Assembly: GCA_023419995.1 (NCBI GenBank)
Contig: JAEZXF010000080.1
Location: 1 to 5,559, forward strand
Direction of reading: 5' to 3'
Length of the DNA stretch: 5,559 bases
Origin: Pseudomonadota bacterium
Lineage (GTDB): Bacteria > Pseudomonadota > Alphaproteobacteria > Rhizobiales > Rhizobiaceae
Below, one piece after another: positions 1-5,441 of the stretch. A program made the position numbers and the translations under genes. The stretch's first letter is position 1, and each line of letters opens with the position of its first letter. Under the pieces are notes generated by a model. The model did not search any database. It had not been told where the DNA came from and was given only the letters and a program-made list of their open reading frames with translations.

Positions 1-1
1 G

Positions 2-1909
2 TTCCATGCCGCGTGGACCCGCGCCGGCACCGGGGCCGGCGCGGGAAGCCGTGCGGGCGAGGAGGCGGCGCGCAGCGCCCTGCTGCTGTCGTGGCAGCCG
101 GTTCTCGCCCGTCTCGCCCTCGCGCCGGCCGCGGCCGACAGGGCGGCCGGCCAGGCGCTCGCCATGGGCACCGGCTTCCTCGACGAGCTCGTCGCCGGCG
201 GCCATGTCGCGGAGGGGCCTCTCTTCCGCGTCATCGCCGAGGAGCTCGGCCTCGGCTTCTCGGCGCGGATCGATCCCGAGGCGCTGCTGGCCGACGAACC
301 GCGCCGGCTGGCGTCGCTGCGCCTGCGCGCCGGCCTGCGGGTGGCGATGGTCCGCGAGGCGGACGGAGGCGTCGTCCACGTCGTCGCCGACCCGGCCGTC
401 GATCTCGACGCGCTGCGTGTGCGTCTCGAGCGCGAGCCGGCCCTGCGCGCCCGCCTGCGCATCGCGCCGCCGCGTGCCCTGCGCTCTGCCGTCATCGCCC
501 GCACCCGCCGGCGGCTTCTCTTCGATGCTCAGCACGGGCTCTTCCTGCGCTCGCCGGAATTCTCCGCCCGCACCGTCCTCAACGCATGGCAGGGCGCGAC
601 GGCGGTCGCCCTGCTCTTCGCCTTCCTGCTCGCCCTCTGGCTGGCGCCGGCGACGACGCTGGTCGTCTTTCACGCCGCGGCGACCGCCGGCTTCTTCGCC
701 TGCATCGGCCTGCGCTTCATCGCCTATGCCAGCGCCCGGCCGCTGCGCCTCAAGCCGCTGCCGCCGGTCGAGCCGGGGGAGCAGCCGGTCTATTCGGTGC
801 TGGTAGCGCTCTATCGCGAGAAGGAGGTTCTTCAGCAGCTCCTCGCCTCGCTGGGCAAGCTGCAATGGCCGCGGGCCAGGCTGGAGATCAAGCTGGTCTG
901 CGAGGCCGACGACGCGGAGACGCTCGACGCGCTGCGCCTCATGCCGCTGCCGCCCCATGTCGAGGTCGTGCTGGTGCCGCCCGGCACGCCGCGCACCAAG
1001 CCGAAGGCGCTCGCCTATGCGCTGCCGCTCTGCCGCGGCGAGTTCGTCACGCTCTACGACGCCGAGGACCGGCCGCACCCGCTCCAGCTCGTCGAGGCAT
1101 GGCAGGGCTTCCGCGACGGGGATGCTGCTATCGGCTGCCTCCAGGCGCCGCTGGTCGTCACCAACGGCGGCGCGAGCGTGCTGTCGCTGATGTTCGCCTT
1201 CGAATATGCCGCGCTGTTCCGCGGGCTGCTGCCGTGGCTCGCCCGGCGGCGGCTGGCGCTGCCGCTGGGCGGCACGTCGAACCACTTCCGGCGCGCCGTG
1301 CTGGACGAGGTCGGCGGCTGGGACGCCTACAACGTCACCGAGGATGCGGAGCTGGGCATCCGGCTCGCCCGCTACGGCTATCGCACCGGCGTCATCTCGC
1401 GCCCCACCTACGAGGACGCGCCGGAGACGATCGCCGTATGGCTGCCGCAGCGGGTGCGCTGGTTCAAGGGCTGGATGCAGACATGGCTGGTCCACATGCG
1501 CGAGCCGGTCGCGCTGTGGCGCGAGCTCGGCCCGGCCTCCTTCGTCGTCATGCAGATCATGTCGCTGGGCATGGTGGCCTCGGCGCTGGTCCACCCGATC
1601 TTCGTCGTCTCGGTGCTCCACGCCTTCCTCGCGCTCGTCCTCAACGGCGCTCTCGACGGCTACGAGATCGCCTTCGCGCTGTTCGGGCTGACCAACATCT
1701 CCTTCGGCTACGCCGTGTTCATCGCGCTCGGCCTGGTGACGCTGACCGCGGGCGAGAAGGCGCGGCCGCTGCGGCTGGTGGCGCTGACCCCGGTGCACTG
1801 GCTCCTGCTGTCGGTGGCGGCGTGGCTGGCGGTGTGGGAGATCTATCGCCGCCCGCATCACTGGAGCAAGACGCCCCACGGCAGGCACGTGGCGCGGGCG
1901 CGCCGCTGA
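2..1909 (+). CDS. Membrane family 2 glycosyltransferase with GspE-N-like N-terminal module (5' partial)
   Basis: Probably an inner-membrane processive or semi-processive glycosyltransferase that uses a nucleotide sugar; product unknown. Residues are numbered from the ATG at 164. Residues ~1-105 resemble the N-terminal domain of type II secretion ATPase GspE/MshE (LGLGF followed by a bundle ending near SAVIAR). Two membrane helices follow (~145-161, ~164-187), then a GT-A domain (~208-440) with EADD (247-250), KPKALAYA, DAED (299-302), TED (392-394) and QRVRW (429-433). These are the classic donor-binding, metal, catalytic-base and acceptor motifs of GT2 synthases. Further hydrophobic helices lie at ~460-493, ~503-528 and ~543-561, and the tail ends in RRPHHWSKTPHG. 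The frame is open to the left edge, and the residues before ATG 164 continue the helical N-domain, with no ATG, GTG or TTG in frame. The true start is therefore probably outside the window. GT2 membership is secure; the N-domain is a pattern-based call. Confidence 0.87.
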   Translation, partial: FHAAWTRAGTGAGAGSRAGEEAARSALLLSWQPVLARLALAPAAADRAAGQALAMGTGFLDELVAGGHVAEGPLFRVIAEELGLGFSARIDPEALLADEPRRLASLRLRAGLRVAMVREADGGVVHVVADPAVDLDALRVRLEREPALRARLRIAPPRALRSAVIARTRRRLLFDAQHGLFLRSPEFSARTVLNAWQGATAVALLFAFLLALWLAPATTLVVFHAAATAGFFACIGLRFIAYASARPLRLKPLPPVEPGEQPVYSVLVALYREKEVLQQLLASLGKLQWPRARLEIKLVCEADDAETLDALRLMPLPPHVEVVLVPPGTPRTKPKALAYALPLCRGEFVTLYDAEDRPHPLQLVEAWQGFRDGDAAIGCLQAPLVVTNGGASVLSLMFAFEYAALFRGLLPWLARRRLALPLGGTSNHFRRAVLDEVGGWDAYNVTEDAELGIRLARYGYRTGVISRPTYEDAPETIAVWLPQRVRWFKGWMQTWLVHMREPVALWRELGPASFVVMQIMSLGMVASALVHPIFVVSVLHAFLALVLNGALDGYEIAFALFGLTNISFGYAVFIALGLVTLTAGEKARPLRLVALTPVHWLLLSVAAWLAVWEIYRRPHHWSKTPHGRHVARARR

Positions 1910-1924
1910 TGCGCGCGATTGCCA

Positions 1925-1937
1925 TCCCGCCGCGGGA
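1925..1937. repeat. Short GC-rich hairpin after the glycosyltransferase gene
   Basis: TCCCGC and GCGGGA pair around a single central base (an effective loop of about three bases), starting 15 bases after the glycosyltransferase stop. There is no T-run after it on either strand, so it is not a convincing intrinsic terminator. It could slow or end transcription, or be chance in GC-rich DNA. Confidence 0.2.
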
Positions 1938-1972
1938 CGCCTATCTGAATGGCTGGAAACGCGTCCGGCCGC

Positions 1973-1984
1973 GCGCCGCGGCGC
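1973..1984. repeat. 12-base perfect palindrome upstream of the small membrane gene
   Basis: GCGCCGCGGCGC reads the same on both strands and lies 16 bases before the ATG at 2001, next to the ribosome binding site. It could be an operator or a structure affecting translation. A pure G/C palindrome of this size is also expected occasionally by chance in DNA of this composition. Confidence 0.2.
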
Positions 1985-1990
1985 AAGACG

Positions 1991-1996
1991 AGAGGA
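1991..1996 (+). promoter_or_regulatory. Ribosome binding site of the 2001 gene
   Basis: AGAGGA lies 4 bases before the ATG at 2001 (GAGG core about 5 bases away). It supports that start and shows that the small reading frame is translated in its own right rather than as read-through from the glycosyltransferase. Confidence 0.6.
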
Positions 1997-2000
1997 ACGC

Positions 2001-2327
2001 ATGTTCAAGGCCCTGCTGCGGCTGCTGTCGATGATCCTGCTCTCGGTCGCCGTCATCATGGCGGTGCTCGAGGCGACCCGCTCGATCGCGGCCGGCGCCC
2101 TGGTCGTCACGCCGCTCGGCGCCTCGTGGAAGGCACTGTCGCCGGACAGCCTGCTGCGGTTCGAGGAGCTGGTGAGGACGAACCTTCCGGACCTGTTCTG
2201 GGATCCGGTGGCGCTCGCGGTTCTCGGCGTGCCCGGCTTTGCGGTGTTCCTCGCGCTGGCGGCGCTGTTCGCCCTTGCCGGCCGGCGGCGGCAGCGGCGG
2301 CGCGCGCACGGCTACCACGCCGCCTGA
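2001..2327 (+). CDS. Small two-helix membrane protein of unknown function
   Basis: A 108-residue protein not assignable to a characterised family from the sequence alone. It has a hydrophobic helix at ~6-23, a mainly soluble central segment at ~38-66 (TPLGASW, then acidic and amphipathic residues, ending LFWDP), a second helix at ~69-93, and a very basic tail (RRRQRRR, 95-101). By the positive-inside rule, the basic tail, and probably the short basic N-terminus (K3, R7), should face the cytoplasm, leaving the ~45-residue loop in the periplasm. The start is supported by an AGAGGA site just upstream. I have an impression of similar unnamed proteins in rhizobial genomes, but this is memory, not a search. 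It follows the glycosyltransferase by 91 bases and precedes msrA by 60, so co-transcription is possible. No catalytic motif or cysteine is visible. Confidence 0.8.
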   Translation: MFKALLRLLSMILLSVAVIMAVLEATRSIAAGALVVTPLGASWKALSPDSLLRFEELVRTNLPDLFWDPVALAVLGVPGFAVFLALAALFALAGRRRQRRRAHGYHAA

Positions 2328-2349
2328 GGCCGATTTCGCGGAAGCGGCC
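2328..2349. repeat. Hairpin between the small membrane gene and msrA
   Basis: GGCCG (2328-2332) pairs with CGGCC (2345-2349). After one A/G mismatch the stem can continue for up to three weak pairs (TTT with GAA, one being a G-T wobble). It begins directly after the stop codon at 2325-2327. There is no T-tract, so termination is uncertain; it may attenuate transcription or protect the upstream transcript end. Confidence 0.25.
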
Positions 2350-2374
2350 CGGCAGGCCATGCCCACAGGGCGGA

Positions 2375-2380
2375 AAGGAA
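2375..2380 (+). promoter_or_regulatory. Ribosome binding site of msrA
   Basis: AAGGAA lies 7 bases before the ATG at 2388, a near-ideal distance. It supports the start that gives an E. coli-type MsrA N-terminus. Confidence 0.6.
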
Positions 2381-2387
2381 TGCAGCC

Positions 2388-3047
2388 ATGTTTTTCCTGA
2401 ACGACATACCTAACAAGAAGCTGAGGCTGCCGACGCCGGAGGAGGCGCTGCCGGGGCGCGCGGAGGCTATCCCCACCGCGACCCGCCACTTCGTCTCCGG
2501 CCGTCCCCTGCACGGCCCTTATCCGGAAGGCATGGAGACGGCCTATTTCGGCATGGGCTGCTTCTGGGGCGTGGAAAGGCTCTACTGGCAGATACCGGGC
2601 GTCTGGGTCACCGCCGCCGGCTACCAGGGCGGCATCACCCCCAACCCGACCTATCGCGAGACCTGCACCGGCCTGACCGGCCATGCCGAGACGGTGCTGG
2701 TGGTGTTCGACCCCGAGGCGGTGTCCTACGGCGATCTGCTGCGCGTGTTCTGGGAGAACCATGACCCGACGCAGGGCATGCGGCAGGGCAACGACGTCGG
2801 CACCACCTACCGCTCGGCCATCTACGCCACCTCGGCCACCCAGCAGGAGGAGGCGGAGCGCTCGCGCGCGGCCTATCAGGCGGCGCTGGCGGGCGCGGGT
2901 CGCGGCGGGGTGACGACGGAGATCGCACCGGCGCCGGCCTTCTACTTTGCCGAGGAAGAGCACCAGCAGTATCTCGCCAAGAATCCCGACGGCTATTGCG
3001 GCCTGCGCGGGACGGGCGTCGCCTGCGTGGTTCCCGCCGCGCGCTGA
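2388..3047 (+). CDS. msrA: Peptide methionine (S)-S-oxide reductase MsrA
   Basis: Reduces methionine S-sulfoxide, free or in proteins, back to methionine, with thioredoxin as the usual electron donor; cytoplasmic oxidative-damage repair. The protein has 219 residues, close to the ~212 of E. coli MsrA. The signature GCFWG contains catalytic Cys58, and the other active-site residues are in register with E. coli: Glu101 in GHAE, Asp136 and Tyr141 in GNDVGTTY (each E. coli number plus 7). Cys204 in GYCG and Cys213 near the C-terminus match the two recycling cysteines (E. coli 198 and 206), so this is the three-cysteine form. HQQYLAKNP before Cys204 is also typical. The N-terminal ~45 residues (ALPGR, then PYPEGME) are the extension found in E. 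coli-like MsrA and carry no signal peptide. No MsrB domain is fused and no msrB is adjacent. Assignment is very secure. Confidence 0.97.
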   Translation: MFFLNDIPNKKLRLPTPEEALPGRAEAIPTATRHFVSGRPLHGPYPEGMETAYFGMGCFWGVERLYWQIPGVWVTAAGYQGGITPNPTYRETCTGLTGHAETVLVVFDPEAVSYGDLLRVFWENHDPTQGMRQGNDVGTTYRSAIYATSATQQEEAERSRAAYQAALAGAGRGGVTTEIAPAPAFYFAEEEHQQYLAKNPDGYCGLRGTGVACVVPAAR

Positions 3048-3071
3048 GCCGGGTTCGTCAGGCCCGCCTCA
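3045..3071. terminator. Possible bidirectional terminator between convergent genes
   Basis: TGAG C CGGG (from 3045) pairs with CCCG C CTCA (to 3071): 8 of 9 base pairs with one C-C mismatch and a 9-base loop. The stem includes both stop codons, TGA of msrA and TGA (seen as TCA) of the minus-strand gene. A second small hairpin, CGGCA-GGCT-TGCCG, follows at 3072-3085. Neither has a T-run on either strand, so simple intrinsic termination is unproven. Placement between two convergent genes 21 bases apart is the main argument. Confidence 0.35.
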
Positions 3072-3458
3072 CGGCAGGCTTGCCGCGAGATAGCCGAGCG
3101 TGAACACCGCGATCAGCCCCAGCGCCACGGCCAGCCCGCGCCGGCCGCCGAGCGCGTGGAGGCCACGCCCGACCGTAGGCCGGGGTGCCAGGTCCCGCGC
3201 CCGCGGCACTTTGATCGCCTCGCCGGCCATGTGCGGCAGGCTGGCGATCCGCGCCGCGATCTCGTTCCACGCCTCGTCGGCGCTGCCCGCCGGCCGCTTC
3301 ATGTCGTGCAGCCGCTGCAGCTTCTGGGCGAGGTTCAGCACGCATTCGCGGAACTCCGGGTCGACCTCCATGTCGCGCTCGGCACGCACGCGCTCGTGCT
3401 CGTCCATCAGGCCCAGCACGTAGTCCTCTGCGCGCGCCATCCGGTCCCTGAGCGTCAT
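3069..3458 (-). CDS. RskA-N-like anti-sigma-type protein, tail-anchored
   Basis: A 129-residue protein. Residues ~8-72 resemble the N-terminal, sigma-binding part of RskA-type anti-sigma factors: AEDYVLGLMDEHER, then VDPEF (32-36), a helix ending LQRLHD, then W64 and EIAARI, matching the family layout of E-Y-V-L-G-L, D-P, and W-x-x-I-x-x-R. A proline- and arginine-rich linker (~84-107) leads to one hydrophobic helix (~108-127) ending two residues before the C-terminus. The RskA periplasmic domain is therefore missing, and the protein would sit on the cytoplasmic face as a tail-anchored protein. The chosen ATG at 3458 lies 14 bases after slyX with a weak GGGACA site 7 bases upstream. The frame is open further upstream, but only as an out-of-phase reading of slyX and the thioesterase gene. 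No ECF sigma factor gene is present here. Function as an anti-sigma factor is inference. Confidence 0.75.
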   Translation of the reverse strand: MTLRDRMARAEDYVLGLMDEHERVRAERDMEVDPEFRECVLNLAQKLQRLHDMKRPAGSADEAWNEIAARIASLPHMAGEAIKVPRARDLAPRPTVGRGLHALGGRRGLAVALGLIAVFTLGYLAASLP

Positions 3459-3472
3459 GTGCGGCTGTCCCG

Positions 3473-3685
3473 TCACCAGTGCGGCGGCTTCGTCACGGGA
3501 ACGTCGGGCGTGGCCTGCTCCTCGAGCGCGAGGAAGCGCTCGGTCAGGACGTCGAGCTTCTTCTGCAGCCGGTCGAGTGTCTTCCACTGCTCGGCCAGCT
3601 GGTCGGACAGCTCGGCGATGACGCGCTCCTGCTCGGCATGCCGGATCTCGAGCGCCGTCAGCCTGTCCTCGGCCGGGGCGCTCAT
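3473..3685 (-). CDS. slyX: SlyX family protein
   Basis: A 70-residue SlyX family protein of unknown biochemical function. It is almost entirely a heptad-patterned helix (RLTALEIRHAEQERVI, ELSDQLAEQWKTLDRL, then LDVLTERF), predicted to form a coiled coil, and ends in KPPHW; SlyX proteins usually end PPHY or PPHW. The Q-W pair near residue 33 is also typical. Its ATG overlaps the thioesterase stop by 4 bases (ATGA), with GAAGG 9 bases upstream (3695-3699). This points to translational coupling and fixes the start. It is probably cytoplasmic. The name derives from E. coli slyX, found near slyD, and implies no proven lysis role. Confidence 0.9.
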   Translation of the reverse strand: MSAPAEDRLTALEIRHAEQERVIAELSDQLAEQWKTLDRLQKKLDVLTERFLALEEQATPDVPVTKPPHW

Positions 3686-4119
3686 GCCGCGATGCCTTCG
3701 AGCGCGGCGCGCAGGCCTTCGCCCAGCGGCTTCGGCCGCCGGGAGGCCCGGTCGACATAGACGTGGACGAAGAAGCCGAGCGCGGCGGCGCTGTCCTCGC
3801 CATTGCGGAACAGGCCGACCTCGTAGCGCACCGAGGACGAGCCCAGCTTCGCGACGCGGATGCCCGCCGTCACCACGTCGGGGAACGCCATCTCGGCGAA
3901 GTAGCGGCAGCTGGTCTCGACCACGAGGCCGATCTGGTCGCCGCCGTGGATGTCGAGCACGCCGTTCTCGATGAGCCAGCCGTTCACGGCCGTGTCGAAC
4001 AGCGAGTAGTGCACGACGTTGTTCATGTGGCCGTAGACGTCGTTGTCCATCCAGCGCGTCTGGATGGTGCGGAAGGCGCGGAAATCCCCGCGCGACGGCC
4101 GGTCGGGGCGGTCGCTCAT
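3682..4119 (-). CDS. Acyl-CoA thioesterase, 4HBT hotdog family
   Basis: A 145-residue single-domain hotdog enzyme predicted to hydrolyse an acyl- or aroyl-CoA thioester to the free acid and CoA in the cytoplasm. The diagnostic N-terminal motif is RWMDNDVYGHMNNVVHY (22-38). Asp25 lines up with the catalytic Asp17 of Pseudomonas 4-hydroxybenzoyl-CoA thioesterase. GHMNN leads into the central helix (SLFDTAVNGWL), followed by beta strands including ETSCRYFAE, SSVRYEVGLF and GFFVHVYVDR. The C-terminal PLGEGLRAALEGI helix fits YbgC/YbaW-like and FadM-like proteins, but the substrate cannot be read from the sequence. The start overlaps the coaBC stop by 4 bases (ATGA), and its own stop overlaps the slyX start in the same way. 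It is therefore probably translated together with the CoA biosynthetic enzyme, which suggests a role in acyl-CoA/CoA balance (inference). Confidence 0.92.
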   Translation of the reverse strand: MSDRPDRPSRGDFRAFRTIQTRWMDNDVYGHMNNVVHYSLFDTAVNGWLIENGVLDIHGGDQIGLVVETSCRYFAEMAFPDVVTAGIRVAKLGSSSVRYEVGLFRNGEDSAAALGFFVHVYVDRASRRPKPLGEGLRAALEGIAA

Positions 4120-5384
4120 CGCGAGGCGTCCCCGCCCGCCAGCCGCGCCGCGATCAGCGCCGCCAGCCGCTCGGCGACCTCGTCCTTGCCCATCTCCGGC
4201 CAGTCCTCGACGCCGTCGACGGAGACGATCCGCACGCGGTTCCTGTCGCCGCCCATCACGCCGCCCTTTCCGCCCTCGGCCGCGTTGACGCCGCTGTCGT
4301 GCGACACGTCGTTGGCGACGATCAGGTCGGCGCCCTTCTTGGCCAGCTTGACGCGGGCGTTCTCGACCACGCTCTGCGTCTCGGCCGCGAAGCCGATCAC
4401 CAGCCCCGGCCGTTGGGGATGGTGGCCTATGGTGGCGAGGATGTCGGGATTCTCAACCATCTGCAGCGCGGGCGGGCCCTTGCCGGGCTCCTTCTTGATC
4501 TTCTGGTTCGCCTCGCCGTCGGTGCGCCAGTCGGCGACGGCGGCGACGAACACGCCGGCGTCGGCCGGCAGCGCGGCTTCCACCGCCGCCTTCATCTGCC
4601 GTGCCGTCTCGACGCGGGTGACGGCGACGCCGGCGGGGTCGGCGATGATCACCGGGCCGGAGACGAGCTGCACGTCCGCGCCCAGCCGGGCGAGCGCGGC
4701 GGCGATGGCGTGGCCCTGCTTGCCGGAAGAGCGGTTGGCGATGTAGCGCACCGGGTCGATCGGCTCGTGCGTCGGGCCGGAGGTGACGACGATGCGCCTG
4801 CCGGCGAGCGGCTTCGGCCCGGCATCCCGGGAGGTTTCGTAGAGCAGCGCCTCGATGGCCGCGACGATCTCCAGCGGCTCGGCCATCCGCCCTTCGCCGG
4901 CCTCGCCCGCCTCCGCCATCTCGCCGCTCGCCGGCCCGACGAAGCGGATGCCGTCCTTCTCCAGCGTGCCTCGGTTGCGCTGCGTGGCCGGGCTCCGCCA
5001 CATCAGCGGGTTCATCGCCGGCGCGACCAGCACCGGCTTGTCCGAGGCGAGCAGCACCGCCGAGGCGAGGTCGTCGGCAAGGCCGTGCGCCATCTTCGCC
5101 ATCAGGGCGGCGGTCGCCGGCGCGACGACGATCACGTCCGCCTCGCGCGACAGGCGGATATGGCCGACATCGTGCTCGTCGTGGCGGTCGAAGAGGTCGG
5201 TGAAGATGTGGTCGGCCGACAGCGCGCCGACGGAAAGCGGCGTCACGAATTCCTGCGCCGCTTTGGTCATCACGCAGCGCACGGCCGCGCCGCGCTCGCG
5301 CAGGCGGCGGATCAGGTCGAGGCATTTGTAGGCGGCGATGCCGCCGCCGATGATGAGCAGGATACGCTTGTCGGAAATCGTCAT
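4116..5384 (-). CDS. coaBC: Bifunctional phosphopantothenoylcysteine decarboxylase/synthetase CoaBC (Dfp)
   Basis: Catalyses two steps of CoA biosynthesis: CoaB joins cysteine to 4'-phosphopantothenate using CTP, and FMN-dependent CoaC decarboxylates the product to 4'-phosphopantetheine. The protein has 422 residues, normal for the family. The CoaC half (~1-180) has GGGIAAYK (13-20), His75 in GHIRLS, APATA (88-92) and PAMNPLMW with Asn125; His75 and Asn125 share E. coli Dfp numbering. The CoaB half (~190-422) has TSGPTHEPIDPVRYI, Asn217 in NRSSGKQG, AAVADWR (281-287) with KIKK (295-298), NPDIL, GFAAET and GADLIVANDVS. Two oddities: the substrate-clamp loop reads GEMAEAGEAGEGRM where E. coli has Cys158 (see findings), and a Gly/Ala-rich stretch lies at ~366-376. 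The ATG at 5384 is preferred because it follows GGAGG and leaves ubiB intact; a longer frame from 5474 would overlap ubiB. Confidence 0.96.
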   Translation of the reverse strand: MTISDKRILLIIGGGIAAYKCLDLIRRLRERGAAVRCVMTKAAQEFVTPLSVGALSADHIFTDLFDRHDEHDVGHIRLSREADVIVVAPATAALMAKMAHGLADDLASAVLLASDKPVLVAPAMNPLMWRSPATQRNRGTLEKDGIRFVGPASGEMAEAGEAGEGRMAEPLEIVAAIEALLYETSRDAGPKPLAGRRIVVTSGPTHEPIDPVRYIANRSSGKQGHAIAAALARLGADVQLVSGPVIIADPAGVAVTRVETARQMKAAVEAALPADAGVFVAAVADWRTDGEANQKIKKEPGKGPPALQMVENPDILATIGHHPQRPGLVIGFAAETQSVVENARVKLAKKGADLIVANDVSHDSGVNAAEGGKGGVMGGDRNRVRIVSVDGVEDWPEMGKDEVAERLAALIAARLAGGDASR

Positions 5385-5395
5385 TCGCCGGTCTG

Positions 5396-5400
5396 CCTCC
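5396..5400 (-). promoter_or_regulatory. coaBC: Ribosome binding site of coaBC
   Basis: GGAGG on the minus strand lies 11 bases before the ATG at 5384, slightly far but the only strong site nearby. It decides the start of coaBC in favour of MTISDKR over the upstream ATG at 5474. Confidence 0.6.
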
Positions 5401-5411
5401 CCGCTTACCCC

Positions 5412-5441
5412 ATCATAGAAGAGATTCAGCCGATCTGCCAC
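5412..5441 (-). promoter_or_regulatory. Weak candidate sigma-70-type promoter for coaBC operon
   Basis: On the minus strand, TATGAT (5412-5417) could be a -10 box, with GTGGCA (5436-5441, 4 of 6 matches to TTGACA) 18 bases upstream. The -10 and surrounding bases form the only AT-rich patch in the vicinity, in the 41-base gap after ubiB; the -35 would lie inside the end of ubiB. The operon may instead simply be read from upstream of ubiB. Confidence 0.3.

Noticed and set aside
13..2034. Long plus-strand open frame overlapping the glycosyltransferase in another phase
   Set aside because: Its product is Arg/Ala/Gly-rich low-complexity sequence with no domain, a typical shadow in GC-rich DNA, whereas the overlapping frame has all GT2 motifs and membrane helices.
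1909..2034. Short frame starting with an ATG that overlaps the glycosyltransferase stop (TGATG), 41 codons
   Set aside because: It runs past the well-supported ATG at 2001 in another phase, its composition is that of a shadow frame, and no ribosome site stands out.
1941..2963. Minus-strand 340-codon open frame opposite msrA and the small membrane gene
   Set aside because: It lies antisense to msrA, which has every catalytic residue; the peptide is Arg/Gly/His-rich without recognisable structure.
3459..3803. Upstream extension of the anti-sigma-like frame to an ATG at 3803
   Set aside because: The added part reads slyX and the thioesterase gene out of phase and has shadow-like composition; the domain pattern begins directly at the ATG at 3458.
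3156..3974. Plus-strand 272-codon open frame opposite slyX and the thioesterase
   Set aside because: Antisense to two recognisable, coupled genes; the product is Arg/Ser-rich toward its end and matches no family.
3763..4746. Plus-strand 327-codon open frame opposite the thioesterase and coaBC
   Set aside because: Antisense to conserved enzymes; its His/Val/Asp-rich then Ser/Thr/Ala-rich composition is the complement of their codon bias.
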